Positions 12,040 to 22,851 are shown, numbered from the stretch's first letter. The stretch: DNA of 64,000 nt from Paraburkholderia diazotrophica (GCF_900108945.1 NZ_FNYE01000005.1:248001-312000), one strand, 5' to 3'. Notes: generated by a model from the letters alone, not told the origin. Made by a program: numbers and translations.

Positions 12040-12125
12040 GCCGATTTTTATTGACCAGCGCTTCGCCTGGCCATTCGGCCAGGAGCCAGTCTACATGCGG
12101 GTTTCGGGCCCGGTCGCCAGCGCGT

Positions 12126-13463
12126 TCAGCCCTTGTCCGCGTAGGGGTTCGTCGACGACCGGAACTCTATCCGCAATGGAGTGCCCGTCAGCGCAAAAGT
12201 TTCCCGGAAGCGGTTTTCAAGGTAGCGCTTGTACGTGTCGGTGACGGCATCGAGCGCGTTGCCGTGGATCACGATGATCGGCGGATTCTGCCCCCCCTGG
12301 TGCGCGTAGCGCAGTTTCGGACGCACGGGGCCGCGGCGACGCGGCTGCTGGAACTCGACAGCTTCGATCAGCGCACGCGTCAGCTTCGGCGTTGGCAGCT
12401 TAGACATCGCGGCCTTGTAAGCATCGTCGACGGAGCGCATCAGCGGGCCGATTCCCGTCTTTTCAGCTGCGGAAATGAAATGGAACTTCGCGAACTCGAG
12501 GAATTTTAGCTTGCGCTGAAGATCGTTTTTCGTGCGCTCACGCACATGCGGATCGAGCCCGTCCCACTTGTTCACGCCGACCACGAGCGCCCGCCCCTGC
12601 TCGACGACGAAGCCGGCGATATGCGCGTCCTGCTCCGAAATGTCCTGGCGCGCGTCGAGCAGCAGGATCACGACGTTGGCGTCGGAGATCGATTGCAGCG
12701 TCTTCACGACCGAGAATTTTTCGATTGCCTCGAACACCTTGCCGCGTTTGCGCAGGCCGGCCGTGTCGATCAGCGTGTATTTTTTGCCTTGCCGCTCGAA
12801 GTCGACGTAGATCGAATCGCGCGTGGTGCCGGGCATGTCGAACGCGATCACGCGGTCTTCGCCGATCAGCGTATTCACGAGCGTCGATTTGCCGACGTTC
12901 GGCCGCCCGACGATCGCGATCTTGATGCCGTGCGCTTTCTTCTCTTCCTCGCTCTCTTCCGGCTGGCCGGCGTATGCAGCGTCGAGCGCCTCGTTGATCA
13001 TCTCCGCGACGCCGTCACCGTGCGCAGCGGAAATCGCGCGCGGATCGCCGAGGCCGAGCTCGTAGAAGTCAGCGGCCACGGCCGAATAGCGCATCCCCTC
13101 GGCCTTGTTGACGACGAGGAAAATCGGCCGGCCCGTCTTGCGCAGATAGTCGGCGATCGACTTGTCCTGCGGAGCGAGACCGTTGCGGCCGTCGACGATG
13201 AAGACGACGATGTCCGACTCTTCGACAGCCTGGCGCGTCTGGCGCGCCATTTCGTGCAGAATGCCGTCCTTCGCGACGGGCTCGAAACCGCCCGTATCGA
13301 CGACGAGATACGGCCGGTCGCCGAGGCGCCCTTCGCCATAATGACGGTCGCGCGTAAGGCCCGGCAGATCGGCGACGAGCGCATCGCGCGAACGCGTGAG
13401 CCGGTTGAACAGCGTGGATTTCCCCACATTGGGGCGCCCGACGAGGGCAATAACGGGTTTCAT
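12126..13463 (-). CDS. der: Ribosome biogenesis GTPase Der (EngA)
   Basis: Essential GTPase needed for 50S subunit assembly, with the diagnostic two tandem G domains. P-loops GRPNVGKS lie at residues 9-16 and 186-193, with DTGGF (56-60) and DTAGL (233-237) as switch II motifs and NK at 119-120. An acidic EEKK linker joins the domains, and a C-terminal KH-like domain ends the protein (445 residues). I chose the ATG at 13463 ([11 protein letters not shown]), because 25 upstream codons open in the same frame have no family resemblance. Its neighbours bamB-yfgM-hisS-ispG upstream repeat the gene order of E. coli. Confidence 0.98.
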   Translation of the reverse strand: MKPVIALVGRPNVGKSTLFNRLTRSRDALVADLPGLTRDRHYGEGRLGDRPYLVVDTGGFEPVAKDGILHEMARQTRQAVEESDIVVFIVDGRNGLAPQDKSIADYLRKTGRPIFLVVNKAEGMRYSAVAADFYELGLGDPRAISAAHGDGVAEMINEALDAAYAGQPEESEEEKKAHGIKIAIVGRPNVGKSTLVNTLIGEDRVIAFDMPGTTRDSIYVDFERQGKKYTLIDTAGLRKRGKVFEAIEKFSVVKTLQSISDANVVILLLDARQDISEQDAHIAGFVVEQGRALVVGVNKWDGLDPHVRERTKNDLQRKLKFLEFAKFHFISAAEKTGIGPLMRSVDDAYKAAMSKLPTPKLTRALIEAVEFQQPRRRGPVRPKLRYAHQGGQNPPIIVIHGNALDAVTDTYKRYLENRFRETFALTGTPLRIEFRSSTNPYADKG

Positions 13464-13974
13464 CAGATGTTGTTCACAGTGAAGCGCGGCGTCGAAAACC
13501 CGACCTTCCGCACTGGCAACGCCATGCGGCCGTTGCACGGCTGCGTTTGACGAAAATTATCACGAATTTGACCCATTTCGGACGCGCGGAGCTTGCGCAT
13601 ACGAACGGATTTCAGGTTGGCTGCCTGAGTGGCTGCGTCGAGCGTTGAGCACAAGGCTCGGCACGCATTGCATCGAATGCACGACGCAGCGATTGCGCCG
13701 CCGCCTCGTTGCAATTGTTCACCTACGACAGCAGCACAACGCGCATTGAACGATCGCCCGCGCAGCCCGACTGACGATCTCGAATTGTTGACGGCATTGC
13801 AGGCGGTCCGCCTGGTCCTGTCCGACAGGATTCAGGTAGCAGCCATGTGCCGAATCATCAGGCGCCATCGACGACGTCGGCGCCAACAAAATGCATGCGG
13901 CCGGCAAAGCCGGCCCGCAAGTCACCGCACGGCGCCTCTGTAATCTTCAAACGCGCCGCACAGCCGAACAGCCT
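13464..13974. other. 511-bp der-bamB spacer without a supported gene
   Basis: No open frame here has a plausible start, ribosome site and protein-like composition. The bamB-proximal end holds a GC-rich hairpin (13897-13918) that can act as a terminator. An AT-rich patch (about 13555-13575, with TTATCACGAATTTG) 90-110 bp before der may carry its promoter, but no clear -35/-10 pair is visible. Confidence 0.6.
13897..13918 (-). terminator. Probable terminator after bamB
   Basis: On the minus strand a GGCCGGC/GCCGGCC stem (13899-13905 with 13909-13915) with a TTT loop is followed by ATGCATTTTG, a weak T-rich stretch. It lies about 57 bp downstream of the bamB stop. Confidence 0.55.
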
Positions 13975-15120
13975 TTAACGCGGACGGAAACCGTACAGGT
14001 CGCCGTCATGCGTCTGCACGACCAGCGTATCGCCGGCCAGGACGGGTGCAGCCGTGATCGCGCTGCCATCCGTCTTCGCGCGGGCGACGAACGTGCCGTC
14101 GTCACGCGACAGGAAGTGCACGAAGCCCTTGTAGTCACCCACCACGGCAGCATGGCCGAGCAGCAGCGGCACGCTGACGTCGCGGCTCTTCAGCTGGTCG
14201 TTGCGCCACAACTGCTGGCCCGTCGTAGCGTCGAACGCCGAGACGATCGCCCAGTCATCGCCCGCCACCACGACGCGGTCGTCCTGTGCGAGGCCGCTCG
14301 TGCTCGAGAACGCCTTTTCCCACAGCGCACGGCCCGAGTTCGCGTCGAAGCAGCCGAGCTGTCCCTGGAACGTCACCGCGCAGGTTTCGGCGCCGACCAG
14401 CGTCGGCGGGCCCGTCACGTCATTGATGCGCTCGACTTCCGTCACGCCCTTCGGATACGACACGGGCGTCGTCCAGTAGGCATCGCCCGTCTGCAGGTTG
14501 ATCGCCGCGAACTGGCCGCCCGGGAAGCCGGCCAGCACGGCCGCGTCGCCCGCGAACGTCATGCCCGACGACACGCGCAGATTGAGCGGCACCGCGCGAT
14601 TGCGATAGTTCCACTTCTGCTCGCCCGTTTGTGCATTGAACGCGGTGATCTGGCCGTCGACGGTGCGCACGACCACGAGACCGTTGCCGACCAGCGGCGG
14701 CGACAGGATTTCGCCCGGCGCGGTGCCCTTCCACGACAGCTTGCCGTTCTGGTCGAGCACGAACACTTCGCCCTTCAGGCCGCCGACAGCCGTGAGCGTG
14801 CCGTCCGTGCCGACGCCCGCCGACAGGTCGCCGTCGAGTTTCGTGCGCCAGACGTCCTTGCCCGTCTTCGCGTCGATTTTCGCGACGGAGCCGTTCGCGC
14901 CCGCCGCGTATACGGCGTCGCCGACGGCCACGGGCGAGAACATATAGCGCCCGGCCTTGCCGACGCTAGCCGTCCACGTCTGCTGGACATCGAGCACGGA
15001 CTTGAACTCGGTGAGCGGCGTGGGCACGCGGCGCTCGTCTTTCGACGATGAGCAGGCCGTCAGAGCGAGCACGGTCATCGCACAGGCAACGGGCACGGCG
15101 TAACGTTTCAGCAGATTCAT
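13975..15120 (-). CDS. bamB: Outer membrane assembly lipoprotein BamB
   Basis: A lipoprotein of the BAM complex that helps insert beta-barrel proteins into the outer membrane. The chosen start (ATG 15120, MNLLKRYAVPVACAM) gives a classical lipoprotein signal with lipobox LTAC and lipidated Cys23, for 381 residues. The remainder is an eight-bladed PQQ-like beta-propeller, seen as repeated blocks such as GKDVWRTKLDGD, GEQKWNYRNRA and GQQLWRNDQL. Further in-frame starts upstream (TTG 15153, ATG 15135) would lengthen the signal without benefit. It follows the YfgM-like gene by 67 bp, the same order as in E. coli. Confidence 0.96.
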   Translation of the reverse strand: MNLLKRYAVPVACAMTVLALTACSSSKDERRVPTPLTEFKSVLDVQQTWTASVGKAGRYMFSPVAVGDAVYAAGANGSVAKIDAKTGKDVWRTKLDGDLSAGVGTDGTLTAVGGLKGEVFVLDQNGKLSWKGTAPGEILSPPLVGNGLVVVRTVDGQITAFNAQTGEQKWNYRNRAVPLNLRVSSGMTFAGDAAVLAGFPGGQFAAINLQTGDAYWTTPVSYPKGVTEVERINDVTGPPTLVGAETCAVTFQGQLGCFDANSGRALWEKAFSSTSGLAQDDRVVVAGDDWAIVSAFDATTGQQLWRNDQLKSRDVSVPLLLGHAAVVGDYKGFVHFLSRDDGTFVARAKTDGSAITAAPVLAGDTLVVQTHDGDLYGFRPR

Positions 15121-15187
15121 CGGTGAGCGAAGCATGTAGGTTCTAGTGATCAAAAGGAAACGGCAAGCGCTGCAACAGCTGCAACGC

Positions 15188-15817
15188 TCAGCCGCCCAGC
15201 GCGTCGAGCTTGAACTGGATCAGCTGACGGGCGGACGCATCATTCTTCGACAGCGAGTCGAGCGCGAGCTTGTACGCGGCGCGCGCGTCGTCGCGTTTGC
15301 CTTCGGCGGCGAGCAGATCGCCGCGGCGGTCGGCGACCACGCCCTTGAACGCACCCGATTGCGGCTCGCCGAGCAACGCAAGACCGGCGTCATAAGCCTT
15401 CTCGTCGAGCAGCAGTGACGCAAGACGCAGCTTCGCGATCTGCTTGAATTCGTCGTCCTTCGCATGGTCGACGGCCCATTGGAGCTGCGCCTTCGCGCCC
15501 GGCTCGTCGCCCGCTGCGTAGAGCGCCTTCGCGGCCGTGAGCGCCGTCATCTGCGCATACGCGGTGCTGCCGAACTTGTCTTCCATGTCGGTGGCGACGC
15601 GCGTAATGATCGCCTTGTCGGTGCCCGCTGCCGCCTGCTGGACCTGGTCGTACAGCACGGCCGCTTCCGCTGCCTGATGACGCTGCCAATAATTCCAGCC
15701 GTTCCAGCCCGCTGCGGCCACGAGCGCCACCAGCACGATCCACGTGGTCGCGTTACCCCATTGCGCCCACCATGCCTTCAGGCTCTCAATCGATTCTTGT
15801 TCGTCGTGGTAACTCAT
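15188..15817 (-). CDS. YfgM-like ancillary SecYEG translocon subunit
   Basis: A 209-residue inner-membrane protein with a short cytoplasmic N-terminus (MSYHDEQESIESLKAWWAQW), one transmembrane segment (about 24-44), and a periplasmic tetratricopeptide-like helical domain rich in Ala. In E. coli YfgM associates with SecYEG and the chaperone PpiD and hands secreted proteins to periplasmic chaperones. The identical position between hisS and bamB supports orthology. Signal-anchor position, length and hydrophilic TPR region all fit the family. Confidence 0.9.
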   Translation of the reverse strand: MSYHDEQESIESLKAWWAQWGNATTWIVLVALVAAAGWNGWNYWQRHQAAEAAVLYDQVQQAAAGTDKAIITRVATDMEDKFGSTAYAQMTALTAAKALYAAGDEPGAKAQLQWAVDHAKDDEFKQIAKLRLASLLLDEKAYDAGLALLGEPQSGAFKGVVADRRGDLLAAEGKRDDARAAYKLALDSLSKNDASARQLIQFKLDALGG

Positions 15818-15905
15818 CGCGACGCGATTCCCTCTTTCCTGGTGCCTTGTCTGATTGGGGCCGCAGCTTTTGCGGCCCGTTTAACGACGATGCGCGACGC
15901 CGCGA

Positions 15906-17246
15906 TCAGTCGTCGCCGTCTTCGGTGGACGCAACCATCGCATTGATTAGATGTTCGGTCAAGTTTTCCAGCGGCACCGTTTGCTGCTCGCTCTTCGCGC
16001 CGCTCTGCGCCGTGTCGCGCAGCGCCTTGACGCCTGCCGTGCCGTTCGCGATCTCGTCCTCGCCGAGGATCACCGCGAACGCGGCGCCGCTTGCATCGGC
16101 GCGCTTCATCTGCGACTTGAAGCTCGCTGCCTGACCGTCAGGACTGCAATGCAGAATCACGTCGAGCCCCGTGTCGCGCAGACGCTCGGCGACGATGAAC
16201 GCCTGCTCGCGAGCCGCCTCGCCCTGATGCGCGACGTACACATCGCAGCCTTCCGCTTCGGGCACCAGATCTTCTTCTTTCAGCAGCTCGAGAATACGCT
16301 CGACGCCCATCGCCCAGCCGCACGCGGCCGTCGGCTTGCCGCCCAGCTGCTCGATCAGCGGATCGTAACGGCCGCCCGCCGCGACCGTGCCTTGCGCGCC
16401 GAGCTTGTCGGTGACCCATTCGAACACGGTCAAATTGTAGTAATCGAGACCGCGCACGAGACGCGGGTTGATCGTGAACGGAATGTTGTTCGCCTTGAGA
16501 AGGCGCTGCAGTCCTTCGAAGTGCGCGCGCGATTCCTCGCCGAGAAAATCGATCAGCTTCGGCGCGTTCTGTACGACTTCCTGCATGGCCGGATTCTTCG
16601 TGTCCAGCACACGCAGCGGGTTCGTATACAGACGGCGCTGCGCGTCGTCGTCGAGCACGTCGACGTGCTTCTCGAGATACGCGATCAGCTCCACGCGATG
16701 CTTCGCGCGCTCTTCGGCGAGACCCAGCGAGTTGATTTCGAGCTTGATGCCCGTCAGGCCGAGGTCGTCCCACAGACGCTGGCACATCAGGATGATTTCC
16801 GCGTCCGCGTCGGGTCCGGCGAAGCCGAGCGCCTCGACGCCGACCTGATGGAACTGGCGATAACGGCCGCGCTGCGGACGCTCGTGGCGGAACATCGGCC
16901 CGATGTACCACAGGCGCTTCGGACCGTCGTACAGCATGTTGTGCTCGATCGACGCGCGCACGACGGCGGCCGTGTTCTCCGGACGCATCGTCAGGTTCTC
17001 GCCGTTCAACGCGTCAGTGAAGCTGTACATCTCTTTTTCGACGATGTCGGTCACTTCGCCGATGCCGCGCGTGAAGAGCTGCGTATGCTCGACGATCGGC
17101 GTGCGGATATTCTGGTATCCGTACGAACGCAGCATCGACTTGACAGTCGTTTCGAAAAATTCCCACAAGCCGGCGTCCTGCGGAAGGATGTCGTTCATGC
17201 CCTTCACGCCGGACAACTTTTCAAGCCGTTTCTTCTGTTCAGTCAT
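15906..17246 (-). CDS. hisS: Histidyl-tRNA synthetase
   Basis: Class II aminoacyl-tRNA synthetase that charges tRNA-His in the cytosol. The 446 residues open with [16 protein letters not shown] and contain motif 2 ([22 protein letters not shown]), the histidine-specific signature [15 protein letters not shown], motif 3 around [13 protein letters not shown], and a C-terminal anticodon-binding domain ending in an acidic EDGDD. It is complete, unlike the HisZ paralogue at 6380. ispG ends 32 bp upstream and the yfgM-like gene begins 88 bp downstream. Confidence 0.98.
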   Translation of the reverse strand: MTEQKKRLEKLSGVKGMNDILPQDAGLWEFFETTVKSMLRSYGYQNIRTPIVEHTQLFTRGIGEVTDIVEKEMYSFTDALNGENLTMRPENTAAVVRASIEHNMLYDGPKRLWYIGPMFRHERPQRGRYRQFHQVGVEALGFAGPDADAEIILMCQRLWDDLGLTGIKLEINSLGLAEERAKHRVELIAYLEKHVDVLDDDAQRRLYTNPLRVLDTKNPAMQEVVQNAPKLIDFLGEESRAHFEGLQRLLKANNIPFTINPRLVRGLDYYNLTVFEWVTDKLGAQGTVAAGGRYDPLIEQLGGKPTAACGWAMGVERILELLKEEDLVPEAEGCDVYVAHQGEAAREQAFIVAERLRDTGLDVILHCSPDGQAASFKSQMKRADASGAAFAVILGEDEIANGTAGVKALRDTAQSGAKSEQQTVPLENLTEHLINAMVASTEDGDD

Positions 17247-17278
17247 CTGTATTCGGTTGACGAATGGGGTGGAGCGAA

Positions 17279-18592
17279 TCAGTTCGTCGCTTCGGCGCGG
17301 ACCGCATTGGGACCATAGCTGCGCTCGACGTAATCGCTCACGATCTGCTGGAATTCTTGCGCGATGTTTTCGCCGCGCAGCGTCTTGACCTTCACGCCGT
17401 CGATAAAGACAGGCGCGGCCGGATTCTCACCCGACCCAGGCAGGCTGATGCCGATGTTCGCGTGCTTCGATTCGCCCGGACCGTTGACGATGCAACCCAT
17501 CACGGCCACGTGCATTTTCTCGACACCCGGATACGTGCCGCGCCACACGGGCATCTGCGTGCGCAGATACGTCTGGATTTGCGACGCCAGTTCCTGGAAC
17601 AGCGTGCTCGTCGTGCGGCCGCAGCCCGGGCACGCGATGACCATCGGCGTGAACGAACGCAAGCCCATCGTCTGCAGGATTTCCTGGCCGACGATCACTT
17701 CGCCCGTACGCGATGCGCCCGGCTCCGGCGTCAGCGAAATGCGGATCGTGTCGCCGATACCCTGCTGCAGCAGCACCGACAGCGCGGCCGTCGACGCGAC
17801 GATACCCTTCGAGCCCATGCCCGCTTCCGTCAGGCCCAGGTGCAGCGCGAAGTCGCAACGGCGCGCGAGTTCCTGGTATACGGCGATGAGGTCCTGCACG
17901 CCGCTCACCTTGCACGACAGGATGATCTTGTCGCGGCCGAGGCCGAGCTCGACGGCGCGTTCCGCCGAACCGATCGCCGACTGGATCAGCGCTTCGTACA
18001 TCACGCTTTGCGCTTCCCAAGGCTCGGCGCGAGCGGCGTTCTCGTCCATCATCTTCGCGAGCAGGTCCTGATCGAGGCTGCCCCAGTTCACGCCGATGCG
18101 CACCGGCTTGTCATACTTCGCGGCCGCTTCGATCATCTGCGCGAACTGCGTGTCCCGCTTCGCGCCCTGGCCGACGTTGCCCGGATTGATCCGGTACTTC
18201 GACAGCGATTCCGCGCAGCCCGGATAGTCGCGCAGCAGCAGATGGCCGTTGTAGTGAAAATCGCCGACGAGCGGTACCGTCACGCCCATGCGGTCGAGTT
18301 GCTCGCGAATCGCGGGAACGGCTGCCGCCGCTTCCGGCGTGTTCACGGTGATGCGCACGAGTTCCGAACCCGCCTGCGCCAGCTCCTTCACCTGGATCGC
18401 GGTGCCGATCGCGTCAGCCGTATCCGTGTTGGTCATCGACTGCACGCGCACGGGCGCGTCGCCGCCGATCGTCACGAGCTGGCCGCCCCAACGGACGTCG
18501 ACAGCATGCGAACGGCGACGCGGCGCATGACCGCCGAACACCGGCACGTTCGAAACAATCTGACTGCTGGATTTCACTTGATCGGAGTGCAT
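17279..18592 (-). CDS. ispG: 4-hydroxy-3-methylbut-2-enyl diphosphate synthase IspG (GcpE)
   Basis: [4Fe-4S] enzyme of the non-mevalonate isoprenoid pathway that converts methylerythritol cyclodiphosphate to HMBPP, with flavodoxin or ferredoxin as electron donor. The 437-residue protein has a TIM-barrel-like N-terminal part and the cluster-binding C-terminal part: cysteines C321 and C324 (CPGCGRT) and C367 ([10 protein letters not shown]), with Glu374 a likely fourth ligand. It contains the ~60-residue insertion that makes Gram-negative forms longer than minimal ones. It depends on the isc genes of this same window for its cluster. Confidence 0.97.
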   Translation of the reverse strand: MHSDQVKSSSQIVSNVPVFGGHAPRRRSHAVDVRWGGQLVTIGGDAPVRVQSMTNTDTADAIGTAIQVKELAQAGSELVRITVNTPEAAAAVPAIREQLDRMGVTVPLVGDFHYNGHLLLRDYPGCAESLSKYRINPGNVGQGAKRDTQFAQMIEAAAKYDKPVRIGVNWGSLDQDLLAKMMDENAARAEPWEAQSVMYEALIQSAIGSAERAVELGLGRDKIILSCKVSGVQDLIAVYQELARRCDFALHLGLTEAGMGSKGIVASTAALSVLLQQGIGDTIRISLTPEPGASRTGEVIVGQEILQTMGLRSFTPMVIACPGCGRTTSTLFQELASQIQTYLRTQMPVWRGTYPGVEKMHVAVMGCIVNGPGESKHANIGISLPGSGENPAAPVFIDGVKVKTLRGENIAQEFQQIVSDYVERSYGPNAVRAEATN

Positions 18593-18716
18593 CGATAAAC
18601 CCGCTTACGCCGCCCGCTCGCGGCCCGGAAAGCGTCCCGGCCGGTCGCTGAATACGACGCGTGAATTGACAAAGCGTCGCGGCCTCAAAAGCCGCAACGC
18701 ACGCGATTGAACTGCG

Positions 18717-19841
18717 TCAGGGCAACGCGAAGCGTGCCACATTGCCCTTCGCCGACGCATATTTGGCCGGGTCGACCGGCTGGCCGTCCAGCGTGATCGA
18801 ATCCAGACCCGCCTTGTTGCCGACCGTCACCTTGAGCGGCGGCAACCCGCTTACTTCTTTCGTCTCGCCCGCATGCACGAGGCCCGAGAACATTTCCTTG
18901 CCGTCCTTCTGGCGCACGCTGAACCAGCTGTCCTGCTTGACGGCCAGCGCGATCGTCGACGAACCCGCTGGTGCGGCGGACGGCTCGCTCGCAGCCGACG
19001 CCGACGCCGCAGCCGCGACTGCCGGCGCAGCGCTCGCCGCTTTCGGCGCGGCGGCGGCCGGCGTAGAAGCCGATCCGGCCGACCCAGCCGATGCGATCGA
19101 GGCCGATGCAGCCGTCGAAGCCGGCGCGGCGCCTGCCGTCGGCAGCGGCGCGGGCATCGGCGTGGCGGACGCGCCGTCGGCGGCGGCCGCCTGCGTATCC
19201 GTCTGCGCCTGCGATGCCGCGATCTCACCCGTCGCGGCTGCGCTACTGGCGGACTCGCCCACGGCCGCCGACGCCTTGTCGGTTGTCGCAGGAACGCCCG
19301 CGATTCCCTTCAGCCGCGCGAGCCACGCCGTCGACTCGCCATTATTCGTATGCCACATGGCGAGCGCGATCAGCACGACGATGGCAAGCGCCACGCCCCA
19401 CATCCACGAACGCCGGCGCGGCGCGCTGCCGCCTAGCGACAGCGATACTTTCCCGCGCGGCAAATCCATCCCTGCGGAAGCCGGCATCGTCAGCGCCGGC
19501 TCGGGCACGCCTTTTTCGCGGCGCAGCGCCTGGGTCATCGGGGCCGGATCGGCGCCGACGATCTTCGCGTAGCTGCGCACGACGCCGAGCGCGAACGTGG
19601 TATCCGGAAGCTGGCTGAGATCGCCCGCTTCGAGTCCCCGCAGCTTGCCCGGCGCGACCTTCAGACGCGCCGACACATCCTCTACCGACAAGCCCTTCGA
19701 TTCGCGCAACTGCGCGAGCCGTGCCCCGACGGCAGCCAGCGAGTCGAACCCGCCCGGCTGCGCTACTGCCGGTGCCGCTGACAGCGGGCGCCCCGAATGC
19801 GTATCTTCGTCGTGCGGTTGCGGGTGCTGCGGCTCACTCAT
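18717..19841 (-). CDS. rodZ: RodZ-like helix-turn-helix membrane protein
   Basis: Bitopic inner-membrane protein related to RodZ, which couples MreB to the cell-wall elongation machinery. From the ATG at 19841 (MSEPQHPQPHDED) the 374 residues hold a Cro/C1-type HTH domain (about 40-100, LRESKGLSVEDVSARLKVAP), a membrane segment (about 160-185, MWGVALAIVVLIALAMW), a long Ala/Ser/Pro-rich periplasmic linker, and a C-terminal DUF4115 beta domain (SSTIALAVKQDSWFSVRQ). The frame is open 17 codons further upstream, but GGATTTGGG before 19841 fits a ribosome site. Position between ispG and rlmN matches E. coli. The linker is highly repetitive in Ala/Ser. Confidence 0.9.
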   Translation of the reverse strand: MSEPQHPQPHDEDTHSGRPLSAAPAVAQPGGFDSLAAVGARLAQLRESKGLSVEDVSARLKVAPGKLRGLEAGDLSQLPDTTFALGVVRSYAKIVGADPAPMTQALRREKGVPEPALTMPASAGMDLPRGKVSLSLGGSAPRRRSWMWGVALAIVVLIALAMWHTNNGESTAWLARLKGIAGVPATTDKASAAVGESASSAAATGEIAASQAQTDTQAAAADGASATPMPAPLPTAGAAPASTAASASIASAGSAGSASTPAAAAPKAASAAPAVAAAASASAASEPSAAPAGSSTIALAVKQDSWFSVRQKDGKEMFSGLVHAGETKEVSGLPPLKVTVGNKAGLDSITLDGQPVDPAKYASAKGNVARFALP

Positions 19842-20050
19842 CCCAAATCCTTTCGCGTCGATTCTTTTTTCACTCTTGCGAACCGGCGGCACATGGCTTC
19901 GTCCCGTTTCGCAGACCGTTTATAACAAAATGCGCGGCTGTGCGTGCCGCTTCCGATCGCTTTTGCAAACTTTCTTTTCGCTTCGCGCGACGAGGCCCGT
20001 CCCGATATGCAGACTGGCTGAGATCCCGGCTCATTCGCCTGTCACGAGCC

Positions 20051-21199
20051 TTACACCGCGCGAACTTCGATGACTTTCGCCTTCCCCGTGCGCTCTGCAA
20101 GGCGCGTGCGATCCTTGACCGCGCCGGCCAGCTGGCCGCAGGCAGCGTCGATGTCATCGCCGCGAGTCTTGCGCACTGTCGTGACGACCCCTGCGTCGAT
20201 CAACACCTGCGCGAACCGTTTGATTTGCTCGTTCTTCGAGCGCAACAGACCCGATTCCGGGAACGGATTGAACGGAATCAGGTTGAACTTGCACGGCACG
20301 TCACGCGTAACGGCCAGCAACTCGCGTGCGTGCGCCTCGCTGTCGTTCACCCCGTCGAGCATGCAGTACTCGAACGTGATGAAGTCGCGCGGCGCGACTT
20401 TCAGATACCGCTGGCACGCGGCCATCAGTTCGCGCAGCGGATGTTTCTTGTTGAGCGGCACCAGCATGTCGCGCAACGCGTCGTTAGGCGCGTGCAGCGA
20501 GACGGCGAGCGCGACGGGCAGATCAGCGCCGAGCCGGTCCATCATCGGCACCACGCCCGACGTGGACAACGTGACGCGCCGGCGCGACAGGCCGTAGGCG
20601 TTGTCGTCGAGCATCAGGCGCATCGCGGGCACGACGGCGTCGTAATTGAGCAGCGGCTCGCCCATGCCCATCATCACGACGTTCGTGACGACGCGCTCGC
20701 CCTTGCCCTCACCGCCCGTCGCGCGGCCGCCGGCCTCGCCGAGCGACGCACGCAGCGCAAATTCGGCCATGCGAAGCTGGCCGATGATTTCGCCCGTGGT
20801 GAGATTGCGTGAGAACCCTTGTTTGCCCGTCGAACAGAACCGGCAGTTGACCGCGCATCCCGCTTGCGACGACACGCACAGCGTGCCGCGCGTTTCTTCC
20901 GGGATGAAGACGGTTTCGACGGCGTTGCCGTTGCCGACGTCGACGAGCCACTTGCGCGTGCCGTCGGCGGAAATATGGTCGCTGACGATGCCGGGCATCG
21001 TGATCGATGCGCGGCCCTTCAGCTTTTCGCGCAGCGACTTCGCGAGATCGGTCATCCCGTCGAAGTCGGCAGCGTTGTACTGGTGAATCCAGCGCTGCAA
21101 TTGCTTGGCGCGAAACGGCTTCTCGCCGAGGCTGTCGCAATACGCGACAAGGCCCGCGGCGTCGAGATCGAGAAGGTTGACGGTTGGACTGCTCGTCAT
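20051..21199 (-). CDS. rlmN: Dual-specificity rRNA/tRNA (adenine-C2)-methyltransferase RlmN
   Basis: Radical-SAM enzyme that methylates A2503 of 23S rRNA and A37 of some tRNAs, improving translational fidelity. From the ATG at 21199 ([13 protein letters not shown]) it has 382 residues. The cluster motif C115-x3-C119-x2-C122 (CAVNCRFC) is intact, and the ring-forming methyl-accepting Cys in the ATLSTSG/KTRGDD region of the C-terminal part fits the family. Two other in-frame ATGs lie 5 and 12 codons upstream, so the exact start is uncertain. The order rodZ-rlmN-ndk is as in E. coli. Confidence 0.96.
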   Translation of the reverse strand: MTSSPTVNLLDLDAAGLVAYCDSLGEKPFRAKQLQRWIHQYNAADFDGMTDLAKSLREKLKGRASITMPGIVSDHISADGTRKWLVDVGNGNAVETVFIPEETRGTLCVSSQAGCAVNCRFCSTGKQGFSRNLTTGEIIGQLRMAEFALRASLGEAGGRATGGEGKGERVVTNVVMMGMGEPLLNYDAVVPAMRLMLDDNAYGLSRRRVTLSTSGVVPMMDRLGADLPVALAVSLHAPNDALRDMLVPLNKKHPLRELMAACQRYLKVAPRDFITFEYCMLDGVNDSEAHARELLAVTRDVPCKFNLIPFNPFPESGLLRSKNEQIKRFAQVLIDAGVVTTVRKTRGDDIDAACGQLAGAVKDRTRLAERTGKAKVIEVRAV

Positions 21200-21313
21200 A
21201 TCGAATCCTGCCATTGAGTGCGAGACTGCGTTCATGCAACAAGCTGCATGAACGCGGGTACCGTTCGCGCCCGCTCCTGCTGCTGTTACTGCTGTCCTAC
21301 TGGCGTTATCTGC

Positions 21314-21739
21314 TTAGCGCGAGTAGACGTTGACTTCCGGGAAGAAGAACGCGATTTCGACGCGAGCCGTTTCTGCTGCGTCCGAACCGTGGACTGCGTT
21401 CGCATCGATGCTGTCGGCGAAGTCAGCACGGATCGTGCCCTTGTCGGCCTTCTTCGGATCCGTTGCACCCATCAGATCACGGTTTTTCAGAATGGCGTTT
21501 TCGCCTTCCAGAACCTGAACCTGCACCGGGCCCGAGATCATGAATTCGACCAGATCCTTGAAGAACGGACGCTCTGCGTGCACAGCGTAGAACTTCTCTG
21601 CGTCGGCGCGCGACAGAGCAACCATGCGCGATGCCACGATCTTCAGGCCAGCGTTTTCGAAACGGCTGTAGATCTGGCCGATCACGTTCTTGGCCACTGC
21701 GTCCGGCTTGATAATCGACAGGGTGCGTTCGATCGCCAT
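21314..21739 (-). CDS. ndk: Nucleoside diphosphate kinase
   Basis: Transfers the gamma-phosphate of ATP to nucleoside diphosphates through a phospho-histidine, balancing NTP and dNTP pools. The 141 residues include [15 protein letters not shown] at the N-terminus and the catalytic-His motif [12 protein letters not shown] near residue 115-126. Length is standard. CTGGAG stands 6 bp before the ATG on the minus strand. A good promoter lies about 50 bp upstream. It is the first gene of the leftward ndk-rlmN-rodZ-ispG-hisS block. Confidence 0.98.
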   Translation of the reverse strand: MAIERTLSIIKPDAVAKNVIGQIYSRFENAGLKIVASRMVALSRADAEKFYAVHAERPFFKDLVEFMISGPVQVQVLEGENAILKNRDLMGATDPKKADKGTIRADFADSIDANAVHGSDAAETARVEIAFFFPEVNVYSR

Positions 21740-21785
21740 AAAAACTCCAGAAAATTAAGAGGTTACAGATTTAAATGAATCCGCT

Positions 21786-21794
21786 ATTGTAGCA
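21786..21794 (-). promoter_or_regulatory. Extended -10 promoter element for ndk
   Basis: Minus-strand TGCTACAAT is an extended -10 (TGn plus TACAAT). It predicts a transcript start near 21779 and a leader of about 40 nt before the ndk ATG. The -35 region is poor, as is common with extended -10 promoters. Confidence 0.5.
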
Positions 21795-21819
21795 TGTTCC
21801 CGTGTATGATTGCGATTGA

Positions 21820-21841
21820 ACCCTTACGATCCTGTAAGGGT
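21820..21841. repeat. Hairpin-forming inverted repeat between ndk and the BI-1 gene
   Basis: ACCCTTAC (21820-21827) pairs with GTAAGGGT (21834-21841) across a 6-base loop. It lies just upstream of the ndk promoter in the 300-bp divergent gap. It could be an operator or part of the leader for the rightward gene; nothing else is clear in this gap. Confidence 0.45.
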
Positions 21842-22039
21842 CGAAGTTCCGATACCGAAGATGCGGGCCGGTGGGTAACAAAACGTAATAGCGGGTGAAT
21901 TCCCCGGCGTTGAAACTCCTCGTTCTCGCGTTAATCTTAGGGTTGTGGATTCGCGTGCCGGCGGCAACCCGTCTGCCAGCAGCGTACGAAAACCGTTGCA
22001 AGCCACTGCGCAACACTGCGTCCGACGCAAGGAGAGACC

Positions 22040-22738
22040 ATGAACGAATATCCCTATAACTTCGGCCGGGGCGGTTCCGTCACCACGGCCGAAACCCGCA
22101 ACCGCGTACTGCGCAACACCTATTGGCTGCTCGCGCTGTCGATGGTGCCGACGGTAATCGGCGCGTGGGTGGGCGTCGCGACCGGCTTCTCGCTGTTCGC
22201 CGCGACCAGCCCCGCCATGAGCATGCTCGCGTTCTTCGCGATCGCCTTCGGCTTCATGTTCGCGATCCAGAAGACGAAGGACAGCGCCGCCGGCGTATTC
22301 GTTCTGCTCGGCTTCACGTTCTTCATGGGCCTGATGCTGTCAAGGCTGCTCAGCTTCATTCTCGGCTTTTCGAACGGGCCTTCGCTGATCATGCTCGCGT
22401 TCGGTGGCACTGGTGTGATATTCGCCGCAATGGCGACGGTCGCCACGGTTAGCAAGCGTGACTTCTCGGGCCTCGGCAAGTGGCTGTTCGTCGGCGTGAT
22501 CGTGCTGCTGCTGGCGATGGTCGCGAACCTGTTTCTGCAACTGCCCGCGTTGATGCTGACGGTATCGGTGCTCGCGATCGTGATCTTCTCAGCGTACATG
22601 CTGTTCGACGTGCAGCGCGTCGTGAACGGCGGCGAGACGAACTACATCACGGCGACGCTGGCGATCTACCTCGACCTGTACAACGTGTTCGTGAATCTGC
22701 TGTCGATCCTCGGTATCTTCGGCGGCAACCGTAACTGA
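22040..22738 (+). CDS. Bax inhibitor-1/YccA family membrane protein
   Basis: A 232-residue polytopic inner-membrane protein with about seven hydrophobic segments, matching the TMBIM/YccA family. The N-terminal cytoplasmic part (MNEYPYNFGRGGSVTTAETRN) and the conserved late segments (LFDVQRVVNGGETNYI, ATLAIYLDLYNVF) are typical. In E. coli the relative YccA is a substrate and modulator of FtsH, which is of interest because HflK and HflC, FtsH partners, lie nearby; a link here is only inference. The ATG has a very good ribosome site (AAGGAGAGACC). It is the only rightward gene between two leftward blocks. Confidence 0.92.
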   Translation: MNEYPYNFGRGGSVTTAETRNRVLRNTYWLLALSMVPTVIGAWVGVATGFSLFAATSPAMSMLAFFAIAFGFMFAIQKTKDSAAGVFVLLGFTFFMGLMLSRLLSFILGFSNGPSLIMLAFGGTGVIFAAMATVATVSKRDFSGLGKWLFVGVIVLLLAMVANLFLQLPALMLTVSVLAIVIFSAYMLFDVQRVVNGGETNYITATLAIYLDLYNVFVNLLSILGIFGGNRN

Positions 22739-22767
22739 TCGATCGCTTCAACGCCTGAACCAAAACG

Positions 22768-22801
22768 AAACGCCCGTGACGAGCAATCGTCACGGGCGTT
22801 T
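22768..22801. terminator. Bidirectional intrinsic terminator after the BI-1 gene
   Basis: A perfect 15-bp stem (AAACGCCCGTGACGA, 22768-22782, with 22787-22801) closes a GCAA loop and ends in TTT on both strands. It sits 30 bp after the BI-1 stop and also faces the end of the leftward MBL-fold gene. Confidence 0.92.
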
Positions 22802-22851
22802 TGCTGTCTGCACTAACAAGACTGCGAGCGCTCTCGCCGCGGCCACGACTT

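Noticed and set aside
21771..22016. Short leftward frames between ndk and the BI-1 gene
   Set aside because: No ribosome site, composition not protein-like, and the ndk promoter lies inside.
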